From an uncultured Acidimicrobiaceae bacterium (GTDB lineage Bacteria; Actinomycetota; Acidimicrobiia; Acidimicrobiales; Ilumatobacteraceae): DNA of 6,031 bases. Within the stretch, counting starts at the first letter, position 1. Each line of letters begins with the position of its first letter. Positions 5,653-6,031 of the stretch are shown here, one piece after another. The DNA is taken from assembly GCA_903919215.1 (NCBI GenBank), contig CAIXHI010000094.1, forward strand, positions 1-6,031. The letters are read 5' to 3'. The translations under genes and the position numbers were made by a program. The notes beneath the pieces are model-generated. The model saw only the letters and a program-made list of their open reading frames with translations. It did no database searches and was not told where the DNA came from.

Positions 5653-5658
5653 ATCCTA
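5653..5658 (-). promoter_or_regulatory. Candidate -10 (or SD) overlapping the VOC stop, before the transpeptidase
   Basis: On the minus strand TAGGAT matches TANNNT; its first three bases are the TAG stop of the upstream VOC gene. Nine bases (TGACGGCGT) separate it from the ATG at 5643. It could start a short-leader transcript for the transpeptidase and SDR independent of the VOC gene. Alternatively, AGGA at 5654-5657, ten bases before the ATG, could be a ribosome binding site in a longer mRNA. The sequence alone does not decide between these. Confidence 0.4.
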
Positions 5659-6031
5659 GGGCCTGACATCAGGGATCATCAGGGCGGCCGGCAGCCCCAA
5701 GCCAAGACCTGAGCGCACCGTGGCGATGAACCGCCCGGGTTGCACTGCTGGCTTGGGAGCGCTCACCACATCGGGGCCGAGCCGTTCGCACAGCGCGAAC
5801 AGATCGGTGACGTTCCACACGAAACCCCAGAACGATGCCGTGGGTGCCGTGACCTGCGGCGATTCAACGACCTCGACGATCAGTTCGCCGAGGCGGTGGA
5901 ACCCCTGACGTACGGCGCCGGCCTCGCGCACACGCTTCAGTGGCGCACCGGTGGCATGCTCGATCGCCCCGCACGTGCGGTCGAGCGATGACGTCAGCAC
6001 CACCTGATGGTCGAAGCCGATCAGACCCAGA
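5656..6031 (-). CDS. VOC family (glyoxalase-fold) protein, N-terminus outside window
   Basis: The frame is open to the right edge; the start lies beyond it, and a GTG at 6003 is probably internal because the residues before it (GLIGFDHQ) already match the family opening, with the His as a likely metal ligand. About 124 residues are visible. Further family-like stretches are SLDRTCGAIEHATG, the RQGFHRLGELIVEVVESP strand whose Glu is the usual second-ligand region, SFWGFVWNVTDL, and the C-terminal AVQPGRFIATVR and LGLPAALM. Members of the vicinal-oxygen-chelate superfamily act as lyases, isomerases or dioxygenases, or bind antibiotics; specificity cannot be read here, and pseudo-enzymes are common. 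It is the first visible gene of a minus-strand run with the transpeptidase (12-base gap) and SDR. Confidence 0.85.
   Translation of the reverse strand, partial: LGLIGFDHQVVLTSSLDRTCGAIEHATGAPLKRVREAGAVRQGFHRLGELIVEVVESPQVTAPTASFWGFVWNVTDLFALCERLGPDVVSAPKPAVQPGRFIATVRSGLGLGLPAALMIPDVRP

Overview
The window is GC-rich DNA that looks like an ordinary chromosomal segment of an actinomycete. The evidence for this is the strong G/C bias at third codon positions, the TIGR03086-type (mycothiol-dependent isomerase-like) protein, the membrane-anchored L,D-transpeptidase, the many very short intergenic gaps, and A-NNN-T boxes placed just before start codons, as expected for leaderless mRNAs. A member of Acidimicrobiia is my best guess, but that is inference from style, not from a marker gene.

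Layout, left to right. 1-98 has no supported gene but holds a perfect 19-bp inverted repeat with a 2-nt loop. 99-1331 (-) is an acyl-CoA dehydrogenase, divergent from 1398-1943 (+), a TIGR03086/DinB-like protein. The latter converges on 1970-2305 (-), a 111-aa protein I do not recognise, which is in turn divergent from 2344-3303 (+), a standalone RecB/Cas4-type PD-(D/E)XK nuclease with a full set of Fe-S cysteines. A TetR regulator follows at 3393-4037 (+). It converges on a minus-strand run entering from the right edge: a 5'-truncated VOC/glyoxalase-fold protein (5656-6031), an L,D-transpeptidase (4972-5643) and a short-chain dehydrogenase (4056-4961), with gaps of 12 and 10 bases, probably one transcript.

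How the genes might work together. The acyl-CoA dehydrogenase, the short-chain dehydrogenase and the TetR regulator would fit lipid or small-molecule catabolism, but no shared pathway can be read from the sequence. The nuclease and its divergent small neighbour share a 38-base intergenic region and could share regulation. The transpeptidase acts outside the membrane on peptidoglycan and has no obvious functional link with its operon neighbours.

I found no CRISPR array, tRNA, rRNA, insertion sequence, prophage gene or clear novel system. The observations most worth a second look are the long perfect palindrome at the left end, the nuclease with its unknown divergent partner, the relocated catalytic glutamate of the acyl-CoA dehydrogenase, and the regular placement of -10-like boxes 6-9 bases before six of the start codons.
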